Source: Hydrogenophaga sp. (GTDB taxonomy: Bacteria; Pseudomonadota; Gammaproteobacteria; Burkholderiales; Burkholderiaceae_C). From it: 13,462 nt of DNA. Both the position numbers and the translations under genes were made by a program. Below, piece by piece: positions 1 to 7,374 of the stretch (its first letter is position 1; each line of letters starts with the position of its first letter). The stretch covers positions 1 to 13,462 of the forward strand of contig JAUXXN010000607.1 of NCBI GenBank assembly GCA_030684755.1. Direction: 5' to 3'. The notes under the pieces were generated by a model. The model was not told the origin of the DNA. It was given only the letters and a program-made list of their open reading frames with translations, and searched no databases.

Positions 1-402
1 GGTTTTATTGGCTTGCCCCGTGAAGTGGCGCAATTCATTGGCAGCCTGAACCTATCGCCCTTCATGTTGATCGTGATGCTCATGGTGTTTTTCATCATTT
101 TGGGTTGCTTCTTAGATGGCATTTCCATGGTGGTGTTGACCATGGCCGTGTTGCTGCCCACGGTGCAAGCCGCGCAGTTCGATTTGATTTGGTTTGGTAT
201 TTTTGTGGTGTTGGTGGTAGAGATGGCTCAAATAACGCCGCCTGTGGGCTTTAACCTATTCGTGCTGCAAGGCTTGACAAAACGCGAATTACCCTACTTG
301 GCCAAAACCGCGTTGCCATTTTTCTTGCTACTGACGTTTGCGGTGCTGATGATTTATTGGTTCCCGCAAATCGTCCTGATTGGACCACAAATGATGGGCT
401 GA
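1..402 (+). CDS. dctM: TRAP transporter large permease DctM, C-terminal part (5' end outside window)
   Basis: The reading frame is open from the first base and encodes the last 133 residues of a very hydrophobic protein. A conserved DctM segment is seen at about residues 35-55 (GCFLDGISMVVLTMAVLLP). A second, ITPPVGFNLFVLQG, lies near residues 79-92 and is typical of the last third of TRAP large permeases. At least three membrane segments can be drawn. DctM subunits carry the substrate and sodium path in the inner membrane and work with a small DctQ subunit and a periplasmic binding protein. The next gene, 81 bases downstream on the same strand, encodes such a binding protein, so this is the membrane part of the same transporter. 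The full protein would be about 425-440 residues. A TTG at position 13 is only an internal codon. Confidence 0.9.
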   Translation, partial: GFIGLPREVAQFIGSLNLSPFMLIVMLMVFFIILGCFLDGISMVVLTMAVLLPTVQAAQFDLIWFGIFVVLVVEMAQITPPVGFNLFVLQGLTKRELPYLAKTALPFFLLLTFAVLMIYWFPQIVLIGPQMMG

Positions 403-483
403 CCCCCATTTGCTGACGTCCTGTGGAGGTGGTGATTTTCGCTACTTCCCTTTCCCTTAAACGAAATTGCTTTGGAGTGCGCC

Positions 484-1467
484 ATGACAGATCGCAGAGA
501 TTTTCTCGCCTTGTTGGCTGGTTTGGGTGCTTCAAGCAGCCCACTTTTCGTACAAGCTCAAGTGAGCGCAGGGTGGACGCTGGTGACGGGTTATAGCGCT
601 GAGTCGTTCCACGGACAGAACCTCGCAGCCTTCGCAAATGATCTGACAGCAGCAGGATTGAAAGTGGACGTGGCGGCCAACAACAGCCTTTTTAAGTTGC
701 CCGACATTGCCGGTGCAGTGCGCGATGGCAAGGCCGAGATGGGCGAAACCATCATGACCAGTTTGGTCAAAGAAATGCCTGTAGCTGGGGCCGATTCAGT
801 GCCTTTCATCGTGCGTTCGTACGGGGATGCCAAACGTTTGTGGAAACACCAGCGTCCGTTGATTGAGAAAAAATTTGCCTCTATAGGACTTAAACCCTTG
901 CTCGCGGTGCCTTGGCCGCCGCAGGGCTTGTACACGAAAGTCCCTATCACCCGTGCTGCCGACTTGAAGGGCACCAAGATGCGCACCTTCAACAACACGA
1001 CGCAGCGCATTGCCCAAATGCTGGGTGCCACACCGTTGGATGTACCCATGGCGCAAGTGGGTCAGGCGCTGGCAGACGGCAAGATCGATTGCATGATCAC
1101 TTCCGCCGTGACGGGGGTTGAGAACCAAGTGTGGGACCACGTTAAAAATTACTACGAGATCAACGCCTGGTTCCCGAAGAACATCACCTGTGCCAACGCC
1201 AAGGCGTTTGACGCATTGTCGCCCGATCAAAAAAAGACCGTGTTGGCGAGCGCTGCAACGGCGGAAACCCGGGGCTGGGCGGCCAGTGAAAAAGCTGCCG
1301 TCGAATCGGTTGAAGAGTTACGCAGAAAGGGGATGAAGGTTGAGCGCGTGTCCCCCGAGCTGCTGGCTGACATCAAACGAATGGGCGAACGTTTTTCCTT
1401 GGAATGGGTGCGTGAAGTGGGCAACGAAGCCAACGACATTTTTATTCCTTATTACACCAATCAATGA
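484..1467 (+). CDS. dctP: TRAP transporter solute-binding protein, DctP family, Tat-exported
   Basis: This 327-residue periplasmic binding protein captures the substrate for the upstream DctM permease. The chosen start is the ATG at 484, because GGAG at 474-477 sits 6 bases before it; an in-frame TTG at 472 would overlap that ribosome site. The N-terminus carries a twin-arginine export motif (R4-R5-D-F-L) followed by a hydrophobic stretch and a likely cleavage site near residues 24-26, so it should fold in the cytoplasm and leave through Tat. The DctP fold is visible from GKAEMGETIMTS through KGTKMRTFNNTTQRIAQML. R167 in the KMRTF segment is at the place where DctP proteins bind the ligand carboxylate. 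DGKIDCMITS follows, as expected. The adjoining oxoprolinase-type gene suggests 5-oxoproline, a hydantoin or another cyclic amide as ligand; that is inference. Confidence 0.9.
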   Translation: MTDRRDFLALLAGLGASSSPLFVQAQVSAGWTLVTGYSAESFHGQNLAAFANDLTAAGLKVDVAANNSLFKLPDIAGAVRDGKAEMGETIMTSLVKEMPVAGADSVPFIVRSYGDAKRLWKHQRPLIEKKFASIGLKPLLAVPWPPQGLYTKVPITRAADLKGTKMRTFNNTTQRIAQMLGATPLDVPMAQVGQALADGKIDCMITSAVTGVENQVWDHVKNYYEINAWFPKNITCANAKAFDALSPDQKKTVLASAATAETRGWAASEKAAVESVEELRRKGMKVERVSPELLADIKRMGERFSLEWVREVGNEANDIFIPYYTNQ

Positions 1468-1473
1468 CCAAAA

Positions 1474-1499
1474 ACGCAGCAACGCTTTGTCTGCTGCGT
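1474..1499 (+). other. Intercistronic hairpin between dctP and the oxoprolinase gene
   Basis: A perfect 8-bp inverted repeat (ACGCAGCA at 1474-1481, TGCTGCGT at 1492-1499) with a 10-base loop starts 6 bases after the dctP stop. No uridine run follows, so it is not a standard terminator. Its place just after a binding-protein gene fits a 3' stabilising or partial-attenuation hairpin, which would let the binding protein be made in excess of the enzyme downstream. This role is inferred from position only. Confidence 0.45.
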
Positions 1500-1530
1500 A
1501 TTCCTTGAATCAATTCTCTTGGGAATGAAC

Positions 1531-4500
1531 ATGAACCAAAAAACATCAACACTGTGGCAATTCTGGATTGACCGTGGCGGCACCTTCACCGACTTGGTTG
1601 GCAAAAAACCAGACGGCACACTTGTCACGCACAAGCTGCTGTCGGAAAACCCCGAGCAATACCGAGACGCGGCAGTGGCGGGTATTCGCTACTTGCTGGG
1701 GCTTCAAAATGGCGAGCCCATCACGCCCCAACTGGTTGAGTGCGTGAAGATGGGCACCACGGTGGCCACCAACGCGTTGTTGGAACGCAAAGGCGAGCCC
1801 ACTTTACTCGTCACCACACGCGGTTTCCGTGATGCTTTGCGCATCGCCTACCAAGATCGTCCGCGTCTCTTCGACACCAACATCGTCTTGCCGGAGCTGC
1901 TGTATGCACATGTGATCGAAGCCCAAGAGCGTGTGGCCGCCAATGGTGATGTGGTGCAACCTTTGGTTGAATTGCACTTGCGTGAAGAACTACAAGCCGC
2001 CTTTGACGATGGCCTGCGCAGCGTGGCCATCGTGTTCATGCACGGCTACCGCTACACCGCCCATGAAATAGCGGCGGCGCGCATTGCACGCGAAGTGGGT
2101 TTCCCGCAAATCAGTGTGTCGCACCAGGTCAGCCCCCTGATGAAGCTGGTGTCGCGCGGTGACACCACCGTGGTGGATGCCTATTTGTCACCCATTCTTC
2201 GCCGCTACGTTGAACAAGTGGCCAGCGACATGCCCGGCGTGAAACTCTTCTTCATGCAGTCCTCAGGCGGTTTGACCGACGCGCACGCTTTCCAGGGCAA
2301 AGACGCCATTCTCTCGGGCCCTGCGGGCGGCATTGTCGGCATGGTGCGCACGGCGCAGTTGGCCGACTTTGACCGCGTGATTGGCTTCGACATGGGCGGC
2401 ACCTCTACCGACGTGTCGCATTACGCCGGCGAGTTCGAGCGTGCGTTTGAAACCCAGGTGGCGGGTGTGCGCATGCGTGCTCCGATGATGAGCATTCACA
2501 CCGTGGCCGCAGGCGGCGGTTCTGTGCTGACCTTCGACGGCGCTCGTTTTCGTGCCGGCCCGGAAAGCGCCGGTGCCAACCCAGGCCCGGCCTCCTACCG
2601 CCGTGGCGGCCCCTTGGCTGTGACCGATGCGAACGTGATGCTCGGCAAGATTCAACCGGCTCACTTCCCCAAGGTGTTTGGCCCCAACGCCAACGAGTCG
2701 CTCGACCGCGATGTGGTGGTCCAGCGCTTCGTGGACATGTCTGTGGACATTGAGCGCTCCACCGGCATGAAGCGCAGTCCTGAGGAGGTTGCTGAAGGTT
2801 TCATCGAGATTGCCGTGGGTGCCATGGCCAATGCCATCAAGAAAATCTCGGTGGCTCGTGGTTACGACGTGACTCGCTACACCTTGCAATGTTTCGGCGG
2901 GGCTGGGGGACAGCACGCCTGCCTGGTGGCCGATGCTTTGGGCATGAGCAAGGTGTTTGCGCACCCGCTGGGCGGCGTGCTGTCGGCCTACGGCATGGGC
3001 CTGGCTGACCAGAACGTGATTCGCGAAGCAGCCATTGAGCAAGACCTGGCGTCTTCACTGGATGCTGTGGCCCAAAAACTCAATGCCCTGGCTGACGACG
3101 CGGAGGGTGAGTTGCGCCGCCAGGGCGTGACCGGTGGCGAAGTCCAAATACACCGCCGCGTGCATGTGCGCTACAAGGGCACCGACTCTGCGCTGGTGGT
3201 GGCTGCGGGCAGCCTCAAGGAGATCCAAGAGGCTTTCGAAGCAGCCTACCGCCAGCGGTTTGCCTTCTTGATGGACAGGGAGTTGGTGGTGGAAGCCGTC
3301 TCGGTCGAAGCTGTGGGCGCGGGTGATGCACCGACCGAACCTCGCCACACCGTGGTGGCAGAAGCACCGGCCCCCGTGGCTTCCGTGGTGAAAATGTTCA
3401 GTGGCGGAAAGTGGCACGACGCCAACCTGGTGGTGCGCGACCAAACCCAACCCGGCCACGTCATTGCCGGCCCAGCCATCATCTCCGAGAAAAACGCCAC
3501 CACCGTGGTGGAGCCGGGCTGGCAAGCAGTGGTGACCGATCTGGACCATCTGGTGCTGGTGCGCGTGAAGGCGCGTGAAGCCCGCAAAGCCATTGGTACG
3601 TCGGTGGACCCCGTGATGCTGGAGGTGTTCAACAACCTCTTTATGAACATTGCCGAACAGATGGGCCTGCAATTGCAGAACACCGCGTACTCGGTGAACA
3701 TCAAAGAGCGCCTGGACTTCTCCTGCGCACTCTTTGATGCCCAGGGCAACCTGATTGCCAATGCCCCGCACATGCCGGTGCATTTGGGCTCGATGAGCGA
3801 ATCCATCAAAACCGTGATGGAAGGCAACGCGGGCCAGATGAAGCCGGGCGATGTGTTTGCGCTGAACGACCCCTACCACGGCGGCACCCACCTGCCCGAC
3901 GTGACCGTGGTAACGCCGGTGTTCGACGACGCCAACAAAAACATCCTCTTCTATGTGGGCTCCCGCGGCCACCATGCGGACATTGGCGGCACCACACCAG
4001 GCTCCATGCCACCGTTCTCCACCCGCATTGAGGAGGAGGGCGTGCAGATCAACAACGTCAAACTGGTGGACCAAGGCCGTTTGTTGGAAGCGGAGATGGT
4101 GGCTTTGCTGTCCAGCGGCCAATACCCATCACGCAACCCACAGCAAAACATCGCCGACATGCGGGCGCAAATTGCGGCCAATGAAAAGGGCGTGCAAGAG
4201 CTGCGCAAAATGGTGGCGCAGTTTGGGCTTTCGGTGGTGCAGGCCTATATGGGCCATGTGCAAGACAACGCAGAAGAGTCGGTGCGCCGCGTGATCACCA
4301 AACTGAAGGACGGTCACTTCACCTTGCCGCTGGACAACGGTGCGCAAATCAGTGTGGCCATCAAGGTCAACACCACAGAACGAAGCGCAAAGATCGACTT
4401 CACCGGCACGTCGCCGCAGTTGACCAACAACTTCAACGCGCCCAAAGCCGTGTGCATGGCCGCCGTGCTGTATGTGTTCCGCACTTTGGTGGGCGATGAG

Positions 4501-5130
4501 ATTCCTTTGAATGCGGGTTGCCTGAAGCCGCTGGACGTGATCGTGCCCGAAGGCTCCATGCTCAACCCCTTGCCACCCGCTTCTGTGGTGGCGGGCAACG
4601 TGGAAACCTCGACCTGCATCACCAACGCGCTGTACGGTGCCTTGGGCACCATGGCCGCAGGCCAGTGCACGATGAACAACTTCACCTTCGGCAATGACAA
4701 GTACCAGTACTACGAAACCATCTCGGGTGGGTCTGGTGCCGGTGATGGTTTCAATGGCACGAGTGTGGTGCAAACCCACATGACCAACTCGCGGCTGACA
4801 GACCCGGAGGTGCTTGAGTTCCGTTTCCCGGTTCAGCTCGACAGCTACGAAATTCGCCCCAACTCTGGCGGCAAGGGCAAGTTCACCGGCGGCAACGGCG
4901 GCATCCGCCGGGTTCGATTCCTGGAAAAGATGACGGCGTCGATCCTGTCCAATGGCCGCAACAGCGGCGCATTTGGTGCAGCCGGTGGCTCGCCAGGTCA
5001 ACCAGGTGTGAACAAGGTCGTGCGCGCCCATGGTGATGTGGAGTTGCTGGGCCACATCGGATCCACCGAGATGGGGCCCGGGGATGTGTTCGTGATCGAA
5101 ACCCCAGGCGGTGGGGGCTACGGCCTGTGA
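1531..5130 (+). CDS. oplAH: Fused HyuA-HyuB hydantoinase/5-oxoprolinase (ATP-dependent)
   Basis: The protein has 1199 residues, close to the usual 1200-1290 of single-chain 5-oxoprolinases, which convert 5-oxo-L-proline plus ATP and water to L-glutamate. The N-terminal HyuA half (about 1-690) has an ATP-site motif D14-R-G-G-T-F-T-D21 and a second phosphate motif F286-D-M-G-G-T-S-T-D294. It also has SSGGLTDA and SGPAGGIVG. The HyuB half (about 693-1199) begins DPVMLEVFNNLFMNIAEQMG. It contains NDPYHGGTHLPD (779-790) and SRGHHADIGG (811-820), whose histidines and acids are typical metal and active-site positions, and it ends in the family's glycine-rich GGGGYG tail. The start is the ATG at 1531, with GGGA at 1521-1524; an ATG at 1525 and a TTG at 1519 are in frame. 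It lies 63 bases after dctP and is probably in one operon with the TRAP genes. Family members also act on hydantoins, so the exact substrate is not fixed by sequence alone. Confidence 0.92.
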   Translation: MNQKTSTLWQFWIDRGGTFTDLVGKKPDGTLVTHKLLSENPEQYRDAAVAGIRYLLGLQNGEPITPQLVECVKMGTTVATNALLERKGEPTLLVTTRGFRDALRIAYQDRPRLFDTNIVLPELLYAHVIEAQERVAANGDVVQPLVELHLREELQAAFDDGLRSVAIVFMHGYRYTAHEIAAARIAREVGFPQISVSHQVSPLMKLVSRGDTTVVDAYLSPILRRYVEQVASDMPGVKLFFMQSSGGLTDAHAFQGKDAILSGPAGGIVGMVRTAQLADFDRVIGFDMGGTSTDVSHYAGEFERAFETQVAGVRMRAPMMSIHTVAAGGGSVLTFDGARFRAGPESAGANPGPASYRRGGPLAVTDANVMLGKIQPAHFPKVFGPNANESLDRDVVVQRFVDMSVDIERSTGMKRSPEEVAEGFIEIAVGAMANAIKKISVARGYDVTRYTLQCFGGAGGQHACLVADALGMSKVFAHPLGGVLSAYGMGLADQNVIREAAIEQDLASSLDAVAQKLNALADDAEGELRRQGVTGGEVQIHRRVHVRYKGTDSALVVAAGSLKEIQEAFEAAYRQRFAFLMDRELVVEAVSVEAVGAGDAPTEPRHTVVAEAPAPVASVVKMFSGGKWHDANLVVRDQTQPGHVIAGPAIISEKNATTVVEPGWQAVVTDLDHLVLVRVKAREARKAIGTSVDPVMLEVFNNLFMNIAEQMGLQLQNTAYSVNIKERLDFSCALFDAQGNLIANAPHMPVHLGSMSESIKTVMEGNAGQMKPGDVFALNDPYHGGTHLPDVTVVTPVFDDANKNILFYVGSRGHHADIGGTTPGSMPPFSTRIEEEGVQINNVKLVDQGRLLEAEMVALLSSGQYPSRNPQQNIADMRAQIAANEKGVQELRKMVAQFGLSVVQAYMGHVQDNAEESVRRVITKLKDGHFTLPLDNGAQISVAIKVNTTERSAKIDFTGTSPQLTNNFNAPKAVCMAAVLYVFRTLVGDEIPLNAGCLKPLDVIVPEGSMLNPLPPASVVAGNVETSTCITNALYGALGTMAAGQCTMNNFTFGNDKYQYYETISGGSGAGDGFNGTSVVQTHMTNSRLTDPEVLEFRFPVQLDSYEIRPNSGGKGKFTGGNGGIRRVRFLEKMTASILSNGRNSGAFGAAGGSPGQPGVNKVVRAHGDVELLGHIGSTEMGPGDVFVIETPGGGGYGL

Positions 5131-5188
5131 ACGCGGTTGGCCGTATAGCAAATTGCATCAAAGACAAGGACCACAACCGACCGTATCC

Positions 5189-5264
5189 GCTGCAATCGGC
5201 CTTTGGGGAAGATGCCCAGCTGTTGATGCTAAGCATTGCAGCAAAGGCCTGAGGCGAGGTGATC
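5189..5264 (+). promoter_or_regulatory. Leader with two competing inverted repeats and an extended Shine-Dalgarno sequence
   Basis: The 140-base gap before the membrane-protein gene holds two 8-bp inverted repeats whose arms interleave. GCTGCAAT (5189-5196) pairs with ATTGCAGC (5235-5242), and GGCCTTTG (5198-5205) pairs with CAAAGGCC (5242-5249). A small ATGCT-A-AGCAT palindrome (5226-5236) sits between them. Directly after the last arm comes GAGGTGATC (5256-5264), fully complementary to the 3' end of 16S rRNA and 6 bases before the ATG at 5271. The pairs share one base and cross over, so they look like alternatives rather than one stem. A translational control role is inference. Confidence 0.3.
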
Positions 5265-5270
5265 ACTGGA

Positions 5271-6053
5271 ATGTTCCCACTCAAACTGCTGCTGATCGCT
5301 TGCACGGTCTACCTCTCGTCTTTGGCTGCACGCCGTGGTGGGCACGGACTGGCCGGTGTGGTCACAGGCATGCCCATGATCATTGGGCCCATCCTCGGCT
5401 TGGTTTTAATGGACCATGGGCCGACGGTGACGCAGAGCGTGACCTGGGCCACGATCACGTGTTTTCCCGCCACGTTGTTGCATGCGCTGGCCTTCAGTCA
5501 TGCAGCGCGTCGTTTCACTTGGCCGGTTTGTTTGTTGCTGGCCACAGCCGTGTTCTTGGTCGCCGCAGCGGCGCTTACCTGGCTGGCGTTGCCGCAAGGA
5601 TGGGCTGCAGCGCTTGCCGTGGTGGCACCCAGCCTGTCACAGTGGTTCATGCCCCGTGAACATGGCACTTCAGGCACACAAGGCGCCCTCTCATCGGACC
5701 CCAGCCTACCCGTTGCAGTTCAAATTCCCGCCAGCGAGGTGTTCTGGCGAATGGGGGCCGCTGTCGCCATGGCCGGCGCCATCATTGCGGGGGCGGATCA
5801 CTTTCCTCCTTTTGTCAGTGGGCTGCTGCTGGCCATTCCCATCGCGGGGGCCGTCCTACCGTGTTTCACGCTGCCTAGGTATGGCCATGTCGCAACCGCC
5901 AAATTGCTCAAGGGATTTGCCCGTGGACTCAACGGCTTTTGCACCTTCTGCCTGGCCTTGGCTGTGTTGTTGAGTTGGGTGAACCCGGCGGTTGCGTTTG
6001 TCCTGGCGTTGTGCCTCGCGGCTGCGGTCGCCTGGGTGCTCAAACGACATTAG
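5271..6053 (+). CDS. Multi-pass inner membrane protein of unknown function with internal repeat
   Basis: I do not recognise a named family. The 260 residues hold about seven or eight hydrophobic segments (roughly 4-20, 26-48, 53-76, 84-106, 108-125, 161-175, 180-200 and 220-256) with a short polar loop near 128-155. The two halves look related. G29-V-V-T-G-M-P35 with G50 matches G184-L-L-L-A-I-P190 with G205 at exactly the same spacing, which suggests a duplicated transporter-like fold. The ATG at 5271 is preferred because GAGGTGATC (5256-5264) is an extended ribosome site. A GTG at 5259 is in frame with GAGG at 5251-5254 and would add four residues. It lies 140 bases after the oxoprolinase gene on the same strand and could be a last operon gene or independent. 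Its partner is unknown. Confidence 0.8.
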   Translation: MFPLKLLLIACTVYLSSLAARRGGHGLAGVVTGMPMIIGPILGLVLMDHGPTVTQSVTWATITCFPATLLHALAFSHAARRFTWPVCLLLATAVFLVAAAALTWLALPQGWAAALAVVAPSLSQWFMPREHGTSGTQGALSSDPSLPVAVQIPASEVFWRMGAAVAMAGAIIAGADHFPPFVSGLLLAIPIAGAVLPCFTLPRYGHVATAKLLKGFARGLNGFCTFCLALAVLLSWVNPAVAFVLALCLAAAVAWVLKRH

Positions 6054-6189
6054 GAATTTTTCAAAAATCAGCAAGTTTGCAGCGGTGCCGATTCACGCAG
6101 GGCCAAGACACCAGGGTGGGTGGCGCGGTACTCAACCAACCAGTGGTGGTATCCGGTGGGTGGGTGCGTTCCGTGAATTCCCGATGCGA

Positions 6190-7215
6190 TCAACTGCTGC
6201 CGCGCACCACCAACTCAAACCCCAGGTCGAGCGAATGCTGAAGCGGTACTTTCCCCCGTATCAGGCCCAGCAGCATGTGAGCGCTGGCTTCGCCAATGGT
6301 GCCGCGTGGGGTGCGTACCGTGGTGAGCGGTGGCACCATTTGGTCGCTGCCCGACAGGTCGTTGAAGCCAGCCACCGCCAAGCGGTTGGGCACATCAATG
6401 CCCAGCCGCAGCGCGGCCAGCAGCGCGCCTTGGGCCAGGTCGTCGTTGCAAAAGAAAACGGCGTCCACGTCGGGCCGGGTGCTTAGCAGGTCTTGCAGCA
6501 GTTCACCACCCAGACGCATGGACGAGGGCTGTGGGCTCAGCAGTTCCAGTCGGGCGTCGTACACACCTTGTTCGCGCAGGCAGCGCCGGTAGCCTTCGGC
6601 GCGCTGCATGGTGCGTGGGTCCAGCTGTGCGGCCACAAATGCGATGCGTTGGCGCCCGCGCTGCACCAGGTGCTGGGTGATGGCGTGTCCCGCGTCCACC
6701 TGCGAAAAGCCCACGCAATACACGCCGCTGGCGCGGGTGAGTTCCATCAGGTGCACGCACGGCACCCCGCTGCCCACAATCAGCTGGCGCGCCGCCTCGG
6801 TGCGGTCAAAGCCGGTCAGCAGCAGGCCAGCCGGGCGGTGTGCCAAGTAAGAGCGCAGCAGCTGTTCTTCTTGCTCGGGGCTGTAGTGCGTCACGCCGAT
6901 CAGCGCTTGGAAACCCTGCGGCAGCAGGGTGCGGTGCACGGCTTCCAGCACATCCACAAACAAGGCGTTGGACAGCAGGGGCACCAGCACGGGCACTTGG
7001 TTGCTGCGCTGCGATGCCAGCGCGCGTGCCGCAGGGTCGGGCACATAGCCCAGCTGTTCTGCGGCTTGCTTCACGCGCTCCACCAGCTCGGGTGCCACGC
7101 TGCGCTCCCCGCGCAGCGCGCGCGATGCGGTGATGGGACTCACCTCAGCGGCGCGGGCCACGTCGCTGAGGGTGGTGCGGCCACTGGGGCGGCGCTTGCG
7201 ATCGGATGGATTCAA
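6190..7215 (-). CDS. gntR: LacI-family transcriptional repressor, GntR-like (gluconate regulator)
   Basis: A 341-residue LacI-family regulator. The N-terminal helix-turn-helix spans about residues 14-36 (TTLSDVARAAEVSPITASRALRG). It is followed by the hinge-helix region DPAARALASQRSN and a periplasmic-binding-like effector domain from about residue 70 (VPVLVPLLSNALFVDVLEAV) to the end. VDAVFFCNDDLAQGALLAA and RLAVAGFNDL are standard for the family. Translation probably starts at the TTG ending at 7215: an in-frame stop lies two codons upstream, and AGGGA (complement of 7222-7226) sits 6 bases before it. The gene diverges from a gluconokinase gene, and two palindromes with the central CG preferred by LacI proteins lie between them. 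It therefore most likely represses the gluconokinase-TRAP operon and itself, released by gluconate or a phosphorylated product; the ligand is inferred. It converges with the membrane-protein gene on its other side. Confidence 0.92.
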   Translation of the reverse strand: MNPSDRKRRPSGRTTLSDVARAAEVSPITASRALRGERSVAPELVERVKQAAEQLGYVPDPAARALASQRSNQVPVLVPLLSNALFVDVLEAVHRTLLPQGFQALIGVTHYSPEQEEQLLRSYLAHRPAGLLLTGFDRTEAARQLIVGSGVPCVHLMELTRASGVYCVGFSQVDAGHAITQHLVQRGRQRIAFVAAQLDPRTMQRAEGYRRCLREQGVYDARLELLSPQPSSMRLGGELLQDLLSTRPDVDAVFFCNDDLAQGALLAALRLGIDVPNRLAVAGFNDLSGSDQMVPPLTTVRTPRGTIGEASAHMLLGLIRGKVPLQHSLDLGFELVVRGSS

Positions 7216-7252
7216 GGGTTATCCCTGATTATTGCGGAAAGGTTTTGACCAT

Positions 7253-7281
7253 AGGATAGCGCTATCCAAGTCGGTGTGCAA
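7253..7281 (-). promoter_or_regulatory. Predicted sigma-70 promoter of the LacI-family regulator gene
   Basis: Read on the minus strand, TTGCAC (complement of 7276-7281) and TATCCT (complement of 7253-7258) are separated by exactly 17 bases and lie upstream of the TTG start. The -10 element overlaps the first operator, which fits autorepression. Match to consensus is moderate (3/6 and 4/6). Confidence 0.4.
7254..7267. promoter_or_regulatory. LacI-type operator O1
   Basis: GGATAGCGCTATCC is a perfect 14-bp palindrome with a central CG, the standard form of a LacI-family site. It lies in the divergent region between the regulator and the gluconokinase gene and overlaps the regulator's predicted -10 element. 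A near-identical copy is found 105 bp away. Confidence 0.75.
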
Positions 7282-7358
7282 CCGCCGACAAAAGTTACAG
7301 GCAAATGCAGTTTTTGAAATGAAAACCGCACGTAAGCCTGATTTTTTTGGCTCGATTG

Positions 7359-7372
7359 GGACAGCGCTATCC
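7359..7372. promoter_or_regulatory. LacI-type operator O2
   Basis: GGACAGCGCTATCC matches O1 at 13 of 14 positions and is followed by AA, as O1 is. It ends 2 bases before the ATG at 7375 and 11 bases before the ATG at 7384, so a bound repressor would cover the transcription start or early transcript of the gluconokinase operon. Confidence 0.72.
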
Positions 7373-7374
7373 AA

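Noticed and set aside
3055..4122. Long minus-strand open frame of 355 residues
   Set aside because: It is the complement of the oxoprolinase gene, rich in His, Arg and Gly with no recognisable fold; the plus strand carries full family motifs.
4129..5151. Minus-strand open frame of 340 residues
   Set aside because: It mirrors the HyuB half of the oxoprolinase and has the same His-rich shadow composition.
5111..5659. Plus-strand open frame of 182 residues starting near the oxoprolinase end
   Set aside because: It overlaps the membrane-protein gene in another frame, and its Cys/His/Trp-rich sequence has no domain pattern.
6054..6189. Terminator between the converging membrane-protein and regulator genes
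   Set aside because: GAATTTTT/AAAAATC near 6055-6069 is a weak A/T stem without a GC-rich part, and no other stem with a T run is seen.
6493..7248. Plus-strand open frame of 251 residues
   Set aside because: It lies opposite the LacI-family regulator and shows only Ala/Gln/His-rich shadow sequence.
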